DNA of 16,745 bases from NCBI GenBank assembly GCA_018266965.1, contig JAFDZJ010000298.1, forward strand, positions 1 through 16,745, read 5' to 3'. Under the pieces are notes generated by a model. It worked only from the letters and a program-made list of their open reading frames with translations, did not search any database and was not told the DNA's origin. This document shows positions 14,601 through 16,745 of the stretch, in pieces. Numbering within the stretch: the stretch's first letter is position 1; every line of letters starts with the position of its first letter. A program made the position numbers and the translations under genes. The DNA is from Bacteroidota bacterium. Its GTDB lineage: Bacteria; Bacteroidota; Bacteroidia; Flavobacteriales; Weeksellaceae.

Positions 14601-16465
14601 TTTATTTCATGAATATTTATTTTCGTTTGGTTGAGCAATATAAAGTGTTTGCTCAAATCTTCTTCATTGAAAAGTACAAAACAATCTGCATTTATTTTCT
14701 CATCTCTTCCTGCTCTTCCTGCTTCTTGCACATAGTTTTCCAGCGAATCCGAAATTTCAAAATGTATTACCAATCCTACATCTTTTTTGTCCACACCCAT
14801 TCCAAAAGCAGATGTTGCCACCATAATTTGTACATCACCAGCAATAAAATCATCTTGGTTTTTGGTTTTTTCTTTGGCATCCATTTTACCAAAAAATGCT
14901 CTTGCATTGTAGCCATCTTTGTTAAGTCGAGTGGCGAGTTCTTTTGCTCTTTTGGTTCTGGATACATAGATGATTGTTGGACAATCTTTTTCTTCTAATA
15001 AATTTCTTACCGAAATATATTTTTCTTCATCATTATTTTTTTCAAATACTTTGTAGTCCAAATTGGTTCTGTTGGATTTTGAAGGAAAGACTCTTAACCT
15101 CAAACCTAGTTTTTCTTGGAAATAAGCACAAATATCTTCTATTACCTTTTGTTTGGCGGTAGCGGTAAAGCATGAAACAGGGATTGGTTCTGGAAGATTT
15201 TTTTGTAATTGTAAAGATTTTATAAAATCTCCAATATAGAGATAATCCACTCGGAAATCTTGTCCCCAAGCCGAAAAACAGTGTGCCTCATCTATTACAA
15301 ATCTAACTACTTTCCTGGATAATAGTATTTTTTCTGTCGTTTTGGACCGGAGTGCTTCTGGCGAAATATAAAGTATAGATGCTCTACCATCTCTAACTCT
15401 TTCTATTGCATTTGCTCTTTCTATTGGATCCAGCAAACCATTGATAGTAACTGCTTCTGTAATTTGATTTTTTTCTAAATTATCCACTTGATCTTTCATC
15501 AGGGATTGCAGAGGAGATATTACTACTGTGAGTCCTTTTTCGTTTTGTCCGGCCATCAAAGCTGGAATTTGAAAGGTTAGTGATTTGCCTCCACCTGTTG
15601 GAAAAACTGCCAATAAGGAATTACCATTTATAGCATTTTGCACCGCATATTCTTGTAGTGGTTCTCCATCATAAGTTCGGAAATTATCAAACCCGAAAAA
15701 GTTTTTTAGACCTTTGTGGATATCCAAAGCATTATTACAATAATCGCATCCTGAAAGACAGGGTTTGTTCCGAAGTGCGGACAAAACGAAATCGAAATTT
15801 GGAAAATTTTTCAATACCCAAGGAGGAGTTATGGAATATCGATTGTTACAAGCTATCAATGCCAAACAATAGGCTAATTCTATTGGGAAATCTGTAATAA
15901 TGTATTGAATATTGGCGTTGTTACAAATTTTATTTTTAAATTTTTCAAGAATTATTTTTTCTAAATTTAATTGAAATTCATGATAACCAATATATCGAAA
16001 AAATGCTCGAAATTCTTTTTTATCATGCAATAATCCAAAAAATATTTTTTTCAGATTATCGTCTAGCAATCGGAAAGAAGTAATTTCATCATACAAAAGA
16101 TCTCTGGCTTTTATAGAGTCATTGTATGGATTGTTGTTGTCTTCTGTCTGTAACTTATCATCTTTCACTAATGAATGATAAGGTTTTTGTGGAAACAAAA
16201 GTGGAGCAAGATACAGCGTGTCTATCGTGCTTTCGGAATTTATTTCAGCTTCATCAAGAATTTTTTTAAGATAAATTGCATCATGATTGATAAAATTGTG
16301 TCCACAAATAAAATTTACACCACGAATAAACGGTATGAATTCCGAAATAGAATTGGAATGAAATCTACTACCATCGGATTTTATACTACCAATATCGAGT
16401 ATCTTTCCGGTTTTTGGTTCGATTTCGGTATCAATGAAAGCAATACTATATTTTTCCAACTCCAA
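11651..16465 (-). CDS. Exonuclease-RecQ-UvrD fusion protein (two-helicase DNA-processing enzyme)
   Basis: 1604 residues. 1) About 1-130: DEDD exonuclease-like fold with FIDTEIE (D12, E14), GHNFINHD (D62), IDTLYLAPLL and NDSIKARD (D116); the usual motif III histidine is N111. 2) About 236-243: CLSGCDYC, possibly metal-binding. 3) About 250-605: RecQ-type SF2 helicase with FGFDNFR, Walker A PTGGGKS (289-295), DEAH (392-395) with the aromatic loop HCFSAWGQDFR, FTATA (433-437), and motif VI QEAGRAGRD (580-588). 4) About 620-1040: winged-helix-like and linker region. 5) About 1050-1480: UvrD/Rep SF1 helicase with AGPGSGKT (1074-1081), DEAQD (1181-1185), GDDDQNIYQWRG (1210-1221), TIHKAKGKEFENV (1434-1446) and LLYVAMTRAKR (1463-1473). 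6) About 1510-1604: C-terminal region of unknown role (VNFVVYWKNEDRQ, LPELYFEK). It starts at TTG (16465), because an in-frame TAA lies two codons upstream and the next Met is residue 304. Probably unwinds and trims recombination or damage intermediates; a role in DNA defence is also possible. Confidence 0.9.
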   Translation of the reverse strand: MELEKYSIAFIDTEIEPKTGKILDIGSIKSDGSRFHSNSISEFIPFIRGVNFICGHNFINHDAIYLKKILDEAEINSESTIDTLYLAPLLFPQKPYHSLVKDDKLQTEDNNNPYNDSIKARDLLYDEITSFRLLDDNLKKIFFGLLHDKKEFRAFFRYIGYHEFQLNLEKIILEKFKNKICNNANIQYIITDFPIELAYCLALIACNNRYSITPPWVLKNFPNFDFVLSALRNKPCLSGCDYCNNALDIHKGLKNFFGFDNFRTYDGEPLQEYAVQNAINGNSLLAVFPTGGGKSLTFQIPALMAGQNEKGLTVVISPLQSLMKDQVDNLEKNQITEAVTINGLLDPIERANAIERVRDGRASILYISPEALRSKTTEKILLSRKVVRFVIDEAHCFSAWGQDFRVDYLYIGDFIKSLQLQKNLPEPIPVSCFTATAKQKVIEDICAYFQEKLGLRLRVFPSKSNRTNLDYKVFEKNNDEEKYISVRNLLEEKDCPTIIYVSRTKRAKELATRLNKDGYNARAFFGKMDAKEKTKNQDDFIAGDVQIMVATSAFGMGVDKKDVGLVIHFEISDSLENYVQEAGRAGRDEKINADCFVLFNEEDLSKHFILLNQTKINIHEIKQIWNAIKFCTKQKPHIQKSALEIARIAGWDDNLPEIETRVTTAIAALEDAGYVKRKQNMPRLFANSILSKNANEAIQKIMSSDKFSETQKINATRIIKSLFSNKSRKQSSADEIAEARIDYIADNLGLEIKNIITIVNLLRDEKILADTKDLTAFIKKSEHKNQSLLTVNRFGELEKFLCTQLEMQEKTFHIKELNELAESTGCKDVNPSKIKTIFNFWSIKNWIKKYHADFTKNHITLLNLQTKEILQEIIEKRLELAYFIVEYLYEKSQKIENNKEIEKSEILVEFSVLELLEAFENQPSLFHSKRTIDDIEDALFYLSRIDAIKIEGGFLVIYNKLSIDRLEKSNRIQYKEQDYEKLSQYYNHKIQQIHIVGEYAKKMIDDKTGALQFVDDYFHLNFPSFISKYFKGARALEIQKNITPQKYKKLFESLSVVQRKIIDDQQSKYIVVAAGPGSGKTKVLVHKLASLLLMEDVKHEQLLMLTFSRAASTEFKKRLIELIGNAAHYIDIKTFHSFCFDLLGKVGTLDKSDSILKNTIEKIRNGEVENSRITKTVLVIDEAQDMDDLEYELVELLMEKNEDMRVIAVGDDDQNIYQWRGSDSKYLLNFITEKNATKYELVTNFRSKNNIVEYTNQFVKTIEKRLKQNPIQAIHNDDGIIKIVQYSNNNLILPLVEDILSTSFSGSTCILTNKNSDAFQICGILNKHNLPTKLIQNKDGFSLYNLSEVRYFINQLQLEEDTFIINNENWENAKRKLTERYKTSTKFDIINTMIKEFEATNPQRKYKSDFEVFILESKVEDFVITNSETIFVSTIHKAKGKEFENVILFLENFQPENDDFKRLLYVAMTRAKRTLTLHYNGKYLEQFVTDNIIKIQNNNTYSPPKELSLALSHKDLNLGYFQFTQFATNLLTSGDQLYLCEDGCKNMKGDWILKFSKNFHQKLAKIHTMGYQPKEAKVNFVVYWKNEDRQMEYKIVLPELYFEK

Positions 16466-16518
16466 TTTTTAATATTTAGATAAAATTATAAAAAAAAATA
16501 TAAATAACCTTGTAATAC

Positions 16519-16539
16519 CTGTTGTGTATTTGTAATTTT
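16519..16539 (+). repeat. 21-bp direct repeat, right copy
   Basis: Same sequence as 9723-9743 except T for C at the ninth base. It lies 54 bp upstream of the helicase start (minus strand). The surrounding stretch 16466-16586 is the helicase upstream region. I found no TAnnTTTG box there on the minus strand, only TAATTTTA-like near misses. Confidence 0.5.
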
Positions 16540-16567
16540 AAGTTAAATTATTGAAAATGAACATTTT

Positions 16568-16583
16568 ATTTGTGGGAACAAAT
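16568..16583. promoter_or_regulatory. Inverted repeat between helicase gene and repeat copy C
   Basis: ATTTGT (16568-16573), GGGA, ACAAAT (16578-16583). It is a perfect 6-bp inverted repeat about 100 bp upstream of the helicase TTG. It may be an operator or a short hairpin; chance is possible. Confidence 0.2.
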
Positions 16584-16586
16584 TGT

Positions 16587-16713
16587 AAAATATATCAATA
16601 AAATGATAAGTCGCAATAAAATCGAATATTTTTAATTTTAACATTGCAATAGCTTTGCGTTATAAAAGCATTAAACTTTTAACAATAATCTTATTGCATC
16701 AATGCGTAAAATA
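16587..16713 (+). repeat. Dispersed intergenic repeat, copy C
   Basis: Positions 16587-16679 match copy A (8-100) at roughly 85% by eye. Positions about 16639-16713 match copy B (10581-10652). Copy C thus spans both halves and may be closest to the full unit. The long inverted arms of copy A are eroded here (tcgcaa at 16611 against ttgcgt at 16655). It may continue to or past the window end. Confidence 0.6.
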
Positions 16714-16745
16714 TTCATTCAATGCAAAACAAGCTTATAAAAAAA

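Noticed and set aside
14429..14998. 189-codon open frame on the + strand
   Set aside because: Antisense to the RecQ portion of the large helicase. The Phe/Cys/Ser/Tyr-rich product is typical of a shadow frame opposite a Lys/Glu-rich gene.
15737..15760. C-x3-C-x2-C read as a radical SAM motif
   Set aside because: Radical SAM proteins place this motif at the start of a TIM-barrel domain; here it is immediately followed by a RecQ helicase domain with no such fold signature.
9723..16539. Block called as an integrated mobile element
   Set aside because: No integrase, transposase, relaxase or tRNA target was found, and direct repeats alone are insufficient, so it is listed only as a hypothesis.
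8..16713. Repeats A and C as ends of an insertion sequence or composite transposon
   Set aside because: They are direct, imperfect, carry no transposase, and enclose core genes such as ftsK; a dispersed extragenic repeat is simpler.

Overview
The window reads as chromosomal DNA of a low-GC member of the Bacteroidota, most likely class Flavobacteriia and near the Chryseobacterium/Weeksellaceae group. Three things support this. Promoters match the Bacteroidota -7 consensus TAnnTTTG and no Shine-Dalgarno sequences are visible. The proteins are of Flavobacteriia type. The order DUF4268 protein, ftsK, lolA, LptF/LptG permease is, from memory, conserved in these bacteria. No rRNA, tRNA, CRISPR array, transposase or integrase was found.

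Region 1 (about 1-9700) is an envelope and cell-cycle core, all on the + strand: a secreted YceI-like lipid-binding protein, a DUF4268 protein, the DNA translocase FtsK, a LolA-like lipoprotein carrier, an LptF/LptG-type lipopolysaccharide-export permease, and a fused ResB-CcsA (CcsBA) cytochrome c maturation protein. Most genes have their own -7 box and several are followed by clear hairpin-plus-T terminators, so this is a row of short transcription units more than one operon. The lolA terminator runs straight into the promoter of the permease gene.

Region 2 (about 9700-16745) looks accessory. It holds a toxin-first HigB/HigA toxin-antitoxin pair with a textbook promoter and a palindromic operator, an unlisted 53-residue cysteine-rich protein gene, an O6-methylguanine-DNA methyltransferase, and, convergent with it, a 1604-residue protein. 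That protein joins a DEDD-type exonuclease-like domain, a RecQ-type SF2 helicase and a UvrD-type SF1 helicase, and appears to start at TTG. The theme is DNA damage handling or defence. A near-identical 21-bp sequence lies at both outer edges of this block (9723 and 16519).

Two patterns cut across the genes. First, a dispersed intergenic repeat occurs three times, at 8-100, 10581-10652 and 16587-16713, all in the same orientation. Second, four genes share the arrangement TTTGCAnnATG, in which the -7 box ends exactly 4 nt before the start codon; this predicts leaderless mRNAs. The most notable object is the exonuclease-RecQ-UvrD fusion.
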